From contig CACNQE010000004.1 in NCBI GenBank assembly GCA_902622515.1, positions 120,642-184,641 of the forward strand: a stretch of 64,000 nt of DNA. Direction: 5' to 3'. Each line of letters begins with the position of its first letter. Within the stretch, counting starts at the first letter, position 1. The position numbers and the translations under genes were made by a program. Source of the stretch: an uncultured SAR116 cluster alpha proteobacterium (lineage in GTDB: Bacteria; Pseudomonadota; Alphaproteobacteria; Puniceispirillales; Puniceispirillaceae). Below, piece by piece: positions 53,421-62,831 of the stretch. A model generated the notes under the pieces. It was not told the DNA's origin. It made no database searches and was given only the letters and a program-made list of their open reading frames with translations.

Positions 53421-54368
53421 ATGGAAGCACCCGTAGCATTTTTATTCCCCGGTCAAGGTTCACAAATAATTGGAATGGGTGCAGCGCTCGCCAGTGAAAG
53501 CAAATCCGCTAAACTCGTTTTTGAACAAGTAAACGAGGCGTTATCAGAAGATTTGTTTTCCATCATGAGAGAGGGCCCTAAAGATACCCTTCAACTTACC
53601 AGAAATGCTCAACCAGCAATTTTTGCAAGTTCATTGGCTGTTGTCGCTACAATTGAGGAGAGGTTTGGTGATATTAGAAAAATTGCTTCATTTGCTGCAG
53701 GTCACTCCCTTGGTGAGTATTCTGCATTGGCAGCCGCAAAGTCAATTGACATAACAACAGCTGCAAAATTGTTGAGGATAAGGGGAGATGCTATGCAATC
53801 TGCTACCCCTGTTGGCGTCGGTGCTATGGCAGCAATACTAGGCTCAGAAATAGTGCAAGTGGAATCTCTAATAGCGTCCTTTAATACAACTCAGTCTGAT
53901 GAGATAGTGCAAATTGCAAACGATAATTCTCCTGGTCAAATCGTTGTAAGTGGGCACAAAAATGCAGTTGAGATATTGTGTGAAATGGCAAAGCAGAAAG
54001 GCATAAAAAAATGTCTTATGTTGCCAGTTAGCGCTCCATTTCACTCTGATTTAATGGCTCCTGCAGCAGAAATAATGTTGTACCACTTAAATGAAAGTGA
54101 GTTTAAATCTCCTCAATTAAAGATTTTCTGCAATGTAACGGCATTAGTTGAAGAAGATATTAGTAAACTTAGATCAAATTTAGTTGCCCAGGTGACTGCG
54201 AGAGTGCGGTGGCGTGAAACAATTTTAAATTTGGCTAAAAATGGAATTAGTCAATTTGTAGAAATAGGAACTGGAAAAGTTTTGTCTGGTTTGGTCAAAA
54301 GAACAATTACAGATGTGAAAACAACTTCACTAGAATCATATAAGGACATAACAGATTATTTTTCTTAA
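53421..54368 (+). CDS. fabD: Malonyl-CoA--ACP transacylase
   Basis: Loads malonate onto acyl carrier protein for fatty-acid synthesis. The 315-residue protein has FPGQGSQ near 9-15, the nucleophile Ser96 in GHSLGEY, and catalytic His near 203 in APFHSDLM. First gene of the forward run fabD-fabG-acpP-fabF, with gaps of 75, 116 and 73 bp that may hold internal regulation. It diverges from rpsF. Confidence 0.96.
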   Translation: MEAPVAFLFPGQGSQIIGMGAALASESKSAKLVFEQVNEALSEDLFSIMREGPKDTLQLTRNAQPAIFASSLAVVATIEERFGDIRKIASFAAGHSLGEYSALAAAKSIDITTAAKLLRIRGDAMQSATPVGVGAMAAILGSEIVQVESLIASFNTTQSDEIVQIANDNSPGQIVVSGHKNAVEILCEMAKQKGIKKCLMLPVSAPFHSDLMAPAAEIMLYHLNESEFKSPQLKIFCNVTALVEEDISKLRSNLVAQVTARVRWRETILNLAKNGISQFVEIGTGKVLSGLVKRTITDVKTTSLESYKDITDYFS

Positions 54369-54443
54369 GCTGTTATTTTTTTTTCGCAGTGATAAAGGCG
54401 GTTTCCATTAAAGATATTAGAAATAAGAATAAAGGATACTTTT

Positions 54444-55184
54444 ATGTTTGAATTAACTGGAAAGACAGCTCTTGTTACTGGAGCTAGTGGTGGTATCGGT
54501 AAAGCAATTGCTACGCGGCTTCATCAGCAAGGAGCGTATGTGATATTACATGGGACACGTGAAGAAAAACTTATTAATCTTGCAAATCAGCTAGGGCCAA
54601 ATTCTTCCTATATTAAAGCAGATCTTAGCGATTTAGAAGCGGTGTCTTCACTTGTGGAATCCGCTAGTAAATTATCCGATTCTCCAATAGATATTCTCAT
54701 AAATAATGCTGGTTTTGCAATAGATGGATTGTTATTACGAATGAAAGTTGAAGAGTGGCAGAGAGTATTAGATGTAAATCTTACAGCAAATATGATTTTG
54801 TGTAGAACAGCCATTCGATCTATGATCAAACAGAAGTGGGGCAGAATAATATCAATTTCCTCTATTGTTGGTGTAACTGGTAATTCAGGGCAAACCAATT
54901 ATTCAGCATCAAAAGCTGGTATGATTGGATTTTGCAAATCACTCGCCCAAGAGGTAGCAAGTAGGGGAATTACTGTAAATGTTGTTGCCCCCGGCTTTAT
55001 AGAAACACCTATGACAGAAATGTTAGATGAAAAACAAAGAGAAAATTTGCTGGGGCAAGTGCCTGTTGGTAGATTAGGAACGCCAGATGAAGTGGCGTCA
55101 GCAGTCATATATTTAGCCGCTTCTGAGGCAAGTTATTTGACGGGATCCACATTGCATGTAAACGGTGGGATGGCAATGATATAA
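54444..55184 (+). CDS. fabG: 3-oxoacyl-[ACP] reductase
   Basis: NADPH-dependent beta-ketoacyl-ACP reductase, 246 residues. The Rossmann motif is TGASGGIGKA at 12-21, NNAG is at 87-90, and the catalytic set is Ser140, Tyr153 and Lys157 (YSASKAG). Its C-terminal YLTGSTLHVNGGMAM is the FabG signature. Position between fabD and acpP confirms the role over the other SDRs in this window. Confidence 0.96.
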   Translation: MFELTGKTALVTGASGGIGKAIATRLHQQGAYVILHGTREEKLINLANQLGPNSSYIKADLSDLEAVSSLVESASKLSDSPIDILINNAGFAIDGLLLRMKVEEWQRVLDVNLTANMILCRTAIRSMIKQKWGRIISISSIVGVTGNSGQTNYSASKAGMIGFCKSLAQEVASRGITVNVVAPGFIETPMTEMLDEKQRENLLGQVPVGRLGTPDEVASAVIYLAASEASYLTGSTLHVNGGMAMI

Positions 55185-55300
55185 ACAAATTGTAGATGAC
55201 TATTAAAATCAGACACTAGCCTGTAAATGAAAACTGTGCTAAACCCACGCCAAACTATGAACGATCGTGCCCTAATTGGGCCATTAAATAGGGGATTATA

Positions 55301-55534
55301 ATGAGTGATATTTCAAGTCGTGTAAAAGCAATTGTTGTAGAACATCTGGGTGTAGAGGACTCAAAAGTTGTTGACAGTGCCTCCTTCATTGATGATTTGG
55401 GAGCAGATAGCCTGGATACAGTTGAATTAGTTATGGCATTTGAAGAAGAGTTTGAGGTTGAAATCCCTGATGATGCAGCTGAGAAAATCCAAACTGTTAA
55501 AGATGCAGTAGATTTTCTAGAAAGTGCTGCGTAA
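55301..55534 (+). CDS. acpP: Acyl carrier protein
   Basis: A 77-residue acidic four-helix carrier. Phosphopantetheine is attached at Ser37 in [10 protein letters not shown]. Composition and length are standard. A TAGGGGA site precedes the ATG. It is flanked by 116 bp upstream and 73 bp downstream of noncoding sequence, and in most bacteria acpP is expressed far more strongly than its neighbours, so an extra promoter in the 116-bp gap is plausible, though I see no clear consensus. Confidence 0.98.
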   Translation: MSDISSRVKAIVVEHLGVEDSKVVDSASFIDDLGADSLDTVELVMAFEEEFEVEIPDDAAEKIQTVKDAVDFLESAA

Positions 55535-55607
55535 ATAGCTTTGCGAAAAATTAGCTCATATTTATCATTTATTAAATCTGGGCTAATCCTTCAAAAGGTC
55601 AAATAAG

Positions 55608-56870
55608 ATGCGTCGAATCGTAATAACTGGTATGGGGATGGTAACTCCTTTGGGACAAGGGGTAGATGCTAATTGGAAAAATCTATTAGCTGGAAAATCC
55701 GGAATATCAAGAATTCAGTCATTTGATGTTTCTGATATATCTTGTCAGATTGCGGGACTTATTCCAGAGAAAAATGACAACAACGGTCTTAATATAGATA
55801 ATTTTATCGATCCAAAAGAACAACGTAAAATAGATCGTTTTATTCAACTTGGTATTGTTGCTGCTACAGAAGCTATAGATGATTCTAATTGGGAGCCGAA
55901 GACAGTTTATCATCAAGAGAGGGCTGGCGTAATGATTGGTTCCGGAATAGGAGGATTGCAAACTATTGTAGAAACGACTGAGCTAATGAATGATCGAGGT
56001 CCAAGAAGGATTAGTCCATTTTTCATTCCCTCTGCTTTGATTAATTTAATTTCAGGTCAAGTCTCTATTAAGTTTGGTTTTAAAGGTCCAAACCATTCTG
56101 TTGTGACTGCTTGTTCGACAGGAGCACATGCCATAGGTGATGCCGCTAGGATAATTGCTGTTGATGATGCTGATGTGATGATCGCTGGTGGAGCAGAGGC
56201 AGCTGTTTGCAGACTTGGTGTGGCGGGCTTCGCAGCAGCAAGAGCGCTATGTACCAAATATAATGAATCACCTGAAATAGCCTCTCGTCCTTGGGATATT
56301 GGAAGAGATGGTTTTATTATGGGGGAGGGAGCTGGTGTTGTCGTTCTTGAGGAATATGAACATGCAATAAAGAGAGGAGCCAAAATTTATTGTGAGATAA
56401 AAGGATATGGAATGTCTGGTGACGCCCATCATATAACAGCGCCGGCCTCTGATGGAGATGGAGGGTTTAGGTCAATGAAGAATGCTCTTAAGCGTGCTAA
56501 CCTGGAGCCAGCAGACATTGGATACATTAATGCACATGGGACTTCCACACCTCTTGGCGATATGATAGAAGCAGAGGCTGTAATGCACCTATTTGGTGAT
56601 TGTCTTAACAGTTTATCTATGTCCTCTACAAAAAGTGCCACTGGACATCTGCTAGGGGCAGCAGGAGCTATCGAAGCTATTTATTCCGCACTAGCCGTTA
56701 GAGATAATATGCTCCCACCTACATTGAACCTTTATCAAAAAGAGGAAGGTTTAGAAAATTTAGATTTAGTTCCAATTAAATCTCGCAATAAGAAAATTAA
56801 AAATGCGATGTCTAATTCATTTGGATTTGGTGGTACTAATGCTTCCTTAATCATAGGTGAGGTTGAGTAG
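55608..56870 (+). CDS. fabF: 3-oxoacyl-[ACP] synthase II
   Basis: Condensing enzyme for chain elongation, 420 residues. The thiolase fold has nucleophile Cys169 (TACSTGAH), His in INAHGTSTPLGD near 306, and His in KSATGHLLGAAG near 343, the Cys-His-His triad of KAS I/II. Its N-terminus MRRIVITGMGMVTPLG is typical of FabF. It is followed almost directly by mltG, whose start is four bases past its stop. Confidence 0.97.
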   Translation: MRRIVITGMGMVTPLGQGVDANWKNLLAGKSGISRIQSFDVSDISCQIAGLIPEKNDNNGLNIDNFIDPKEQRKIDRFIQLGIVAATEAIDDSNWEPKTVYHQERAGVMIGSGIGGLQTIVETTELMNDRGPRRISPFFIPSALINLISGQVSIKFGFKGPNHSVVTACSTGAHAIGDAARIIAVDDADVMIAGGAEAAVCRLGVAGFAAARALCTKYNESPEIASRPWDIGRDGFIMGEGAGVVVLEEYEHAIKRGAKIYCEIKGYGMSGDAHHITAPASDGDGGFRSMKNALKRANLEPADIGYINAHGTSTPLGDMIEAEAVMHLFGDCLNSLSMSSTKSATGHLLGAAGAIEAIYSALAVRDNMLPPTLNLYQKEEGLENLDLVPIKSRNKKIKNAMSNSFGFGGTNASLIIGEVE

Positions 56871-56874
56871 GGAG

Positions 56875-57867
56875 ATGAAACGGGCCATTCGGCTGTTTTT
56901 ACGTATTACTTTTATTTTTACATTTCTATTTATCTGTATAAGTTCTGCAGGATATGTGCTGGTAGAAATTTCGGTCAATTCTAATGGCAGCAATAAAGAT
57001 CCAGAAATCATCTTAGTGCAACCTGGAGATGGGGATAATACGATAAGCTGGGAGCTATACCGTAAGAATATTATATCAAATAGGGCTTACTTTTTTATTG
57101 CAAAATATACCGCTAGAAAGCCTTTTGTTCCTAAGGTAGGGGAGTATGAGATCCCAGCTTATGCTACTCTATCTCAAGCAATGGAAATTCTTAACTCAGG
57201 TGTTTCACTGCAGCGAAAAGTCACTTTTCCAGAGGGATTAACATCAAAAAAAATCATAGATGTTTTAAATAACGCTCCAAATATGACAGATGACATCATT
57301 ACCATTCCAGACGAGGGGAGTTTGTTTCCAGATACTTATTTTTATACATATGGTATGTCAAGGCAAAATATTATTGATCGAGCATCACAAAAATTTAAGT
57401 CAGTATTGACAGAATTATGGGCGAGTAGAAATGAAAATCTTCCAATATATACAAAAAAAGAGGCTGTCATTCTTGCTTCGATAGTCGAACAAGAAACAAC
57501 AAGACCTGAAGAAAGACCGCTTGTTGCCTCTGTGTTCATAAACAGACTAAAATCAAAAATGCCGCTTCAATCTGATCCTACAGTTATTTATGGGCTTGAA
57601 AAAATAGGTGTTGCTCCAAAGCGGCTTTTGAGAAAACATTTAAAACAAAAACACGAATGGAACACTTACATGATGCGAGGTTTGCCTAAAACGCCTATTT
57701 CAAACCCTGGATTTGCTGCTATTCAATCGGTACTAAACCCAGCAAAAACCGATTACCTTTATTTTGTTGCAGATGGAAGGGGCGGGCATAGATTTGCTAA
57801 AACTTTAGACGAGCATAACAAGAATGTAAGAAAGTACAGAAAATTTTTGTCAGAAAAAAATAAATAA
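56875..57867 (+). CDS. mltG: Endolytic murein transglycosylase MltG
   Basis: Inner-membrane lytic transglycosylase that cuts nascent glycan strands. One N-terminal transmembrane helix (about residues 4-25) is followed by a LysM-like region and the YceG catalytic domain, with Glu in ILASIVEQETTRPEERPLVASVF and the downstream KMPLQSDPTVIYGL and MRGLPKTPISNPGFAAI motifs. The start is uncertain. I use ATG 56875 (330 residues); GTG 56857 and TTG 56863 are inside the end of fabF and would overlap it. The fabF-mltG-gmk order is shared with other Alphaproteobacteria. Confidence 0.93.
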   Translation: MKRAIRLFLRITFIFTFLFICISSAGYVLVEISVNSNGSNKDPEIILVQPGDGDNTISWELYRKNIISNRAYFFIAKYTARKPFVPKVGEYEIPAYATLSQAMEILNSGVSLQRKVTFPEGLTSKKIIDVLNNAPNMTDDIITIPDEGSLFPDTYFYTYGMSRQNIIDRASQKFKSVLTELWASRNENLPIYTKKEAVILASIVEQETTRPEERPLVASVFINRLKSKMPLQSDPTVIYGLEKIGVAPKRLLRKHLKQKHEWNTYMMRGLPKTPISNPGFAAIQSVLNPAKTDYLYFVADGRGGHRFAKTLDEHNKNVRKYRKFLSEKNK

Positions 57868-57878
57868 AGGATTTTTAA

Positions 57879-58514
57879 ATGACAACTCCAATTACAAAAC
57901 GCGGATTAATGCTTGTATTATCCTCTCCCTCTGGAGCAGGTAAAACAAGCATATGTAAAAAGCTTTTACAGCAAGATACAGATCTTGTACTTTCTGTATC
58001 TGCTACGACCCGGAAAAGACGTCCCGGAGAAGTTGAAGGAAAAGATTATCAATTTTTATCAATACAGGAATTTGAAAGTAGAATTAATAAATCTCAATTT
58101 CTTGAATATGCTAAGGTATTTGGTAATTATTATGGCACTCCAGCTCAATTAGTGGAAGGAACTCTTAAATCTGGAGTTGATGTGCTATTTGATATTGATT
58201 GGCAAGGAACTCAGCAGCTAAAAGCACGGGCACGCCAGGATCTTGTATCTGTGTTTATCTTACCTCCATCGATAAAGGAGCTCGAAAAGAGACTGTTCAA
58301 AAGAGCCCAAGATACAAGTGAAGTAGTAGCAAATCGAATGTCAAAATCTGCCAGCGAAATGAGCCATTATCCTGAATATGATTATGTAATTATCAATCAC
58401 GACCTTGATAAATCAGTGCAGCAGGTCCAATCTATTTTATGTGCAGAAAGAACTCGAAGAGAGAGACAAATTGGGCTTGTTGAATTTGTAAAATACCTTC
58501 GTGCTCAGTTATAA
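57879..58514 (+). CDS. gmk: Guanylate kinase
   Basis: Phosphorylates GMP to GDP with ATP. The P-loop SPSGAGKTS is at 16-24 and the GMP-binding region SATTRKRRPGEVEGKDYQF follows near 40. The 211-residue length is normal. It follows mltG by 11 bases after an AAAGGA site, and its stop is 18 bases from the stop of convergent rsmA. No terminator hairpin is visible in that short gap. Confidence 0.97.
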   Translation: MTTPITKRGLMLVLSSPSGAGKTSICKKLLQQDTDLVLSVSATTRKRRPGEVEGKDYQFLSIQEFESRINKSQFLEYAKVFGNYYGTPAQLVEGTLKSGVDVLFDIDWQGTQQLKARARQDLVSVFILPPSIKELEKRLFKRAQDTSEVVANRMSKSASEMSHYPEYDYVIINHDLDKSVQQVQSILCAERTRRERQIGLVEFVKYLRAQL

Positions 58515-58532
58515 TGATATTTTACTCATTCA

Positions 58533-59366
58533 CTACCCCAATTGTGGTCCTAAATGATTGGCTAACTTACAAAAACTCTCAGTCGATAAATCTTGTGGTC
58601 TTATCATAGGATTGATATTGAGTGAAGTGAGCATTTGAGTGCCGCCAAATTTTTTGAAGCTCGCACGAAGCATTTTACGACGTTGATTGAAAGCAATTTG
58701 GGTAACTCTTTCTAGGTAATTTAGCCTGCAATCGAATAAAAGATTCTTCCTAGGCATAAGCTGAACAACTGCAGAATTAACTTTTGGCTTTGGTAAAAAT
58801 GCATCTGCCGGTATTTCAAATAATATTTTTGCAGTTGTAAGCCAGTCGCATAAAACAGATAACCTGCCAAAACAGCTTTCTCCTGGTTGAGCCACTATAC
58901 GCTCAGCCACCTCTTTCTGGAACATAAGAGTTAATTTATCAAAAGCATTTGCGTGCTTTAACCATAGTATTAATAATGGCGTAGCAATATTATATGGTAA
59001 ATTTGCAATTATCTGCCTTGGTTGAAAACCAAATTCCCAAACTGGTTCCGTAAGAGCATCAGCTTGCCTTATTTGAAGTCTTGGGGACGCAGCTTTTTTC
59101 AGTTCCTCCAGGAATACAATAGCACGCCGGTCTTTTTCAACTGCTATAAGCTCATGTGCTCCCATTAATAAAATAGACCGGGTCAGTCCTCCGGGTCCAG
59201 GTCCAATTTCAATTACGGTTCCTTCAAATGGAGCAGCTGACTCAGCAATTTTATCTGTAAAAACTGCATCTAAAAGAAAATTTTGGCCTAATGATTTTTT
59301 TGCCCTTAGATTAAGCTTAGATAAGCTCTCACGGATAGTTGGAAGATTATCTATAGGGTCAATCAT
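58533..59366 (-). CDS. rsmA: 16S rRNA dimethyladenosine transferase
   Basis: KsgA-type methyltransferase that dimethylates A1518 and A1519 of 16S rRNA, a late checkpoint of 30S assembly. It has the SAM-binding EIGPGPGGLT at 53-62 and the catalytic NLPYNIATPLL near 120 in 277 residues. Its ATG shares a base with the pdxA stop (TAATG), so it is coupled to pdxA. It is the last gene of the reverse run lptF-lptG-surA-pdxA-rsmA. Confidence 0.97.
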   Translation of the reverse strand: MIDPIDNLPTIRESLSKLNLRAKKSLGQNFLLDAVFTDKIAESAAPFEGTVIEIGPGPGGLTRSILLMGAHELIAVEKDRRAIVFLEELKKAASPRLQIRQADALTEPVWEFGFQPRQIIANLPYNIATPLLILWLKHANAFDKLTLMFQKEVAERIVAQPGESCFGRLSVLCDWLTTAKILFEIPADAFLPKPKVNSAVVQLMPRKNLLFDCRLNYLERVTQIAFNQRRKMLRASFKKFGGTQMLTSLNINPMIRPQDLSTESFCKLANHLGPQLG

Positions 59367-60385
59367 TAGAATTTATTTGCTGTATCAGCGAATTTCTGGG
59401 AGGTATTGCTCATTGTTTCTGCTGTATTAATTGCAGCTATTAAACTTTCAGCATTAGCAATATTTTTGCCTGCTATATCATATGCGGTACCATGATCAGG
59501 TGACGTACGAATAAAATCTAAACCAAGTGTAATATTTACCGTTTTTGCAAAATCTAGAGCCTTTACAACTGGAAGAACTTGGTCATGATACATTCCAATC
59601 ACACAGTCGTATTTATTGCGAGCTTCTGAATGAAATAGACTATCGGCAGATAGTGGTCCTCTTATACTTACACCCTCTCTTTGAAGCCTTAAAATAGTTG
59701 GTTTTATCACTTTTAAATCTTCATTTCCAATACTACCATTTTCACCAGCGTGTGGATTCAATCCGCATACCGCTATTTTTGGATCTGAAATACCAAAAAA
59801 TTTGATTAAGTTTCTTCTTGCCACCACAATTGTTTGATAGATTAAATTAGATGTGAGCTTTTTCGGGATTTCTGAAACCGCATTGTGAATTGTAACTGGA
59901 ATTACTCTTAAATATTTATTTGCTAACATCATAACAGGTTGTTTTTCTTGCTTTGATAAGAATGCTAAGAATTCGGTATGACCAGGGAAATTGAAGCCAG
60001 CTTGATATAAAACAAATTTGTTAATGGGATTTGTTACTAAAGCACAGGCATTTCTTTTTTTTACCTGTTCAACGGCAATTTCAATAGCCCTAAGAATAGT
60101 ATTGCTATTTGCATTATTTGGTTTACCTGCAATTACCTCTGCAGGCCAATTAATCTCTAAAATAGATAATGTGTTTTGTTCAAAATCTTGGTCAGGATGC
60201 CATTTACGTATATTTAAATCCAAACCCAATTCAGCAGAAAGTTTTTCCATGTGTTTTGGGTCAGCAACTGTTACGAAGTGATGCTGAGAATTAAGAGCAG
60301 CTTTCAATGTTACCTCAGGTCCAATCCCACAAGGATCCCCTGATGTCACTATAACCGGTTTTTTTGATGTATTTTGGGCGCTCAT
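59366..60385 (-). CDS. pdxA: 4-hydroxythreonine-4-phosphate dehydrogenase
   Basis: NAD-dependent step of pyridoxal phosphate synthesis. The 339-residue protein has TSGDPCGIGPEVTLKA near the start, metal-ligand histidines in FPGHTEFLA, NPHAGENG and GMYHDQVLP. The ATG at 60385 takes its A from the surA stop codon (TGATG). A GTG at 60388 would add one residue. The surA-pdxA-rsmA order is shared with most proteobacteria. Confidence 0.95.
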   Translation of the reverse strand: MSAQNTSKKPVIVTSGDPCGIGPEVTLKAALNSQHHFVTVADPKHMEKLSAELGLDLNIRKWHPDQDFEQNTLSILEINWPAEVIAGKPNNANSNTILRAIEIAVEQVKKRNACALVTNPINKFVLYQAGFNFPGHTEFLAFLSKQEKQPVMMLANKYLRVIPVTIHNAVSEIPKKLTSNLIYQTIVVARRNLIKFFGISDPKIAVCGLNPHAGENGSIGNEDLKVIKPTILRLQREGVSIRGPLSADSLFHSEARNKYDCVIGMYHDQVLPVVKALDFAKTVNITLGLDFIRTSPDHGTAYDIAGKNIANAESLIAAINTAETMSNTSQKFADTANKF

Positions 60386-61728
60386 CACATTTTTAGTTCT
60401 ATACTTGCAGATCTTCTTAGTCGCATTAAGTATCGAAGACTTAAAACTGAATATAATTTGTTGAATTCGGCTTCTTTCAATTTTTCTAATGATGGGATAT
60501 CTGCATCCATCTTTCTCCTATCACAAATCATAAATACCACTAGTTCGTTATCAGAAGTATGTATTACGTCGCTTATTTCTCGAACTTTTAAACTAAGAAC
60601 TAAGTCTTTGAAAGAATTCTCTAGTTGTTCAATCACAACATTGTTTATTTTACTTGCTACATTACTACCATAGGTTTCATGAAATCTTTTTAATTTGGAA
60701 CATGAATTGATGTTTGCTGTCTCTTTTTTAAATTTAGAGATTTGTTTTTCTATTTCTCTATCAGAGAGGTTTTCCGGGAGCGATATTACAGCCCGCGTGA
60801 TAGAAACTCTATCGAGTACGGGGTCATTGAAACCTAAATTTCTAAGGCCTTCTAATTTAAAAATATAAAAAAAATCATTGGAGGTCACTGAAACAATATT
60901 TTTTTTTGAAAGTAGTCCATTCTCAATGACGTTCTGAATATCGGCAGGAAGTCTTTTTGCCTGCACCCATCCAATGTTTCCTCCATTTTTTGAACTTGCT
61001 GACATGGAATATTGAGCTGCCACCGCATTAAAATCAGCACCTTGAACTATTGACTGTTTTAATTGCTCAGCTAACTTACGGGTCTGCTCTAATGGTCTTG
61101 AGGGAATAGGCATCAAAACAATTTCAGAAATTTTATACTGTGGTGCTGACAAGTCATTCATTAGTCGTTTTTGTTCTGATTTGGCGAGCGTTTCAATTTG
61201 TGAGAATTGTCGTTTAAATTTTGTAGTTAAAACATCTGCCCAAATAATATCTGCTTTAATTTGGTCAAGTGCTGTTGAAATTTGTATGCCAGCAGCCTGC
61301 AATCTTTCCGTAGCTGTAAGAGTTTCACTTCCATAAATATTTTCAAAAAATGAACGTGCAGTATTTTTTGCATTTTCTAAAGAGCTTGGTTTTATGGAGA
61401 CACCAGCTTGTATTTTTAGTGCCTCATCTATAAGCATTTCAAGAGCTTCTTGGCGATATTGTAAAAAATTTTCAGGGTTATCTATTTTCCCTGTTGTAAA
61501 AATTAATAATTTAACTTTATTTTTCAGGTCAATTGAAGAAATCGCAACACCATTCACAACCGCAACAATAGAAGCCTTTGTTCCTGCAAATGTAGAATTT
61601 GGCAATATTGGAAACGCAAGAAATGTTAGCAATAAAAAAGTTGGCAATAAATTCAACTTGATCGTTTTTACTATAGAAAAAATATTATATTTAAGAGAAT
61701 TTTCTACAATGTTTGATATATAATTCAA
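60385..61728 (-). CDS. surA: Periplasmic peptidyl-prolyl isomerase/chaperone, SurA type
   Basis: Escorts outer-membrane beta-barrel proteins to the BAM complex. The 447-residue chain starts with a long signal peptide (cleavage after about Ala48, in STFA-GTKAS). The SurA N-terminal domain (VVNGVAISSIDLKNKVKLLIF) follows, then one clear parvulin domain (about 193-295, YKISEIVLMPIPSR to FFYIFKLEGLR), and a second, degenerate C-terminal region. The start is a TTG at 61728 after GGAGATGAGC, overlapping the lptG stop; no ATG in frame would give a signal peptide. lptD, one of its main clients and the usual neighbour, is absent next to it. Confidence 0.88.
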   Translation of the reverse strand: MNYISNIVENSLKYNIFSIVKTIKLNLLPTFLLLTFLAFPILPNSTFAGTKASIVAVVNGVAISSIDLKNKVKLLIFTTGKIDNPENFLQYRQEALEMLIDEALKIQAGVSIKPSSLENAKNTARSFFENIYGSETLTATERLQAAGIQISTALDQIKADIIWADVLTTKFKRQFSQIETLAKSEQKRLMNDLSAPQYKISEIVLMPIPSRPLEQTRKLAEQLKQSIVQGADFNAVAAQYSMSASSKNGGNIGWVQAKRLPADIQNVIENGLLSKKNIVSVTSNDFFYIFKLEGLRNLGFNDPVLDRVSITRAVISLPENLSDREIEKQISKFKKETANINSCSKLKRFHETYGSNVASKINNVVIEQLENSFKDLVLSLKVREISDVIHTSDNELVVFMICDRRKMDADIPSLEKLKEAEFNKLYSVLSLRYLMRLRRSASIELKM

Positions 61729-62831
61729 TGCTCATCTCCACGTGCAAGAAAAAAGCCACTTATAGTGAAAATTAAAATTGAAGGAAGCCATCCCGCAATA
61801 TAGTCCGGTAGCCTAGAATTATGACCAAGTAAAAAAATTAAGTCTGAGATGAAGTGATATAAAAAACTTGCAGCCAGTCCAAGAACAATAATACGTATTC
61901 GTTTTTGGTTTCCAAAATTCAGCAATGTGAAGCTGGCGGCAAGTAGAGCAAGGCCAACAAGTTGAAGTGGTAGCGCTAAAGTTTTATGGAGCTGCACTCG
62001 TAGTTCTTCTACAGGAATCCCAGCAGTTTTTAATGTATCTATATAATCAGATAATTCATATATACTTATGGTTCTCAGAGGTCTTCCAGCATTAACCATA
62101 ATAGATTTTTCCAAAGTTGACTTTGGGTTAAAATCTTTCAAAGCCTCTACTTGTCCATCTTGAGTTATTCGGCTTGGTGTATCAAAAAACCATAATCCGC
62201 TGCTAAGTGTCATAGAGTTTGCTGTAATTTGCCATTTTAACCCTCCAGAATCATTAAGCACATATAGTATTGGATTAAAAATTACTGCCTTTTCAGCATC
62301 CATACTTGAGCCATTGATAATTACTTTATCATTTAAAAATGTATCTCTGAGCCAAATCCCAGAAGCTGATATAGACACGAGATTATTCTTTTTATTTTTA
62401 AAAACTGAATTAATCTGTGAGTCATGTTGTTGGCTTATTATAGCTGATATTGGATTAAAAATTAGAATATGGCAAAAGCCAATTAAGCTTACTGTTAATA
62501 TTATAGGGAATAAGGTTTGCCAGATATTTTGACCAAAACTTCTAATCGCAATAATTTGTTTAGATTTTGTCCAGTAATAGAAACAAATTGCAGAACCAAA
62601 TAATAATCCGAATGGGAGAATCTCATCAAATAGGGTTGGTAAATTCAATAAACCTAGCAGAAATATCTTAAAATTAGAAACATCTAAATCATGCCGAGAT
62701 ACTCTCTGGAACAATTCCACAAAATTAATTAGAGATACAAAACATAATAATATAATTAGTGTGCTACTAACCCAAGCTAAATAGTTTCTAGCTAAATAAA
62801 TGGTGATGGTTAGAGATGGAAACCAGGTCAT
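61725..62831 (-). CDS. lptG: LPS export ABC transporter permease LptG
   Basis: One of two permeases that extract lipopolysaccharide from the inner membrane. The 368-residue protein has six transmembrane helices, three at each end, with a periplasmic beta-jellyroll domain (about 140-250) between them. The N-terminal YLARNYLAWVSSTLIILLCFVSLINFVELFQRVSR fits the family. It starts four bases inside the lptF stop and runs straight into surA. The export bridge also needs LptB, LptC, LptA and LptD; none are in this window. Confidence 0.93.
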   Translation of the reverse strand: MTWFPSLTITIYLARNYLAWVSSTLIILLCFVSLINFVELFQRVSRHDLDVSNFKIFLLGLLNLPTLFDEILPFGLLFGSAICFYYWTKSKQIIAIRSFGQNIWQTLFPIILTVSLIGFCHILIFNPISAIISQQHDSQINSVFKNKKNNLVSISASGIWLRDTFLNDKVIINGSSMDAEKAVIFNPILYVLNDSGGLKWQITANSMTLSSGLWFFDTPSRITQDGQVEALKDFNPKSTLEKSIMVNAGRPLRTISIYELSDYIDTLKTAGIPVEELRVQLHKTLALPLQLVGLALLAASFTLLNFGNQKRIRIIVLGLAASFLYHFISDLIFLLGHNSRLPDYIAGWLPSILIFTISGFFLARGDEH

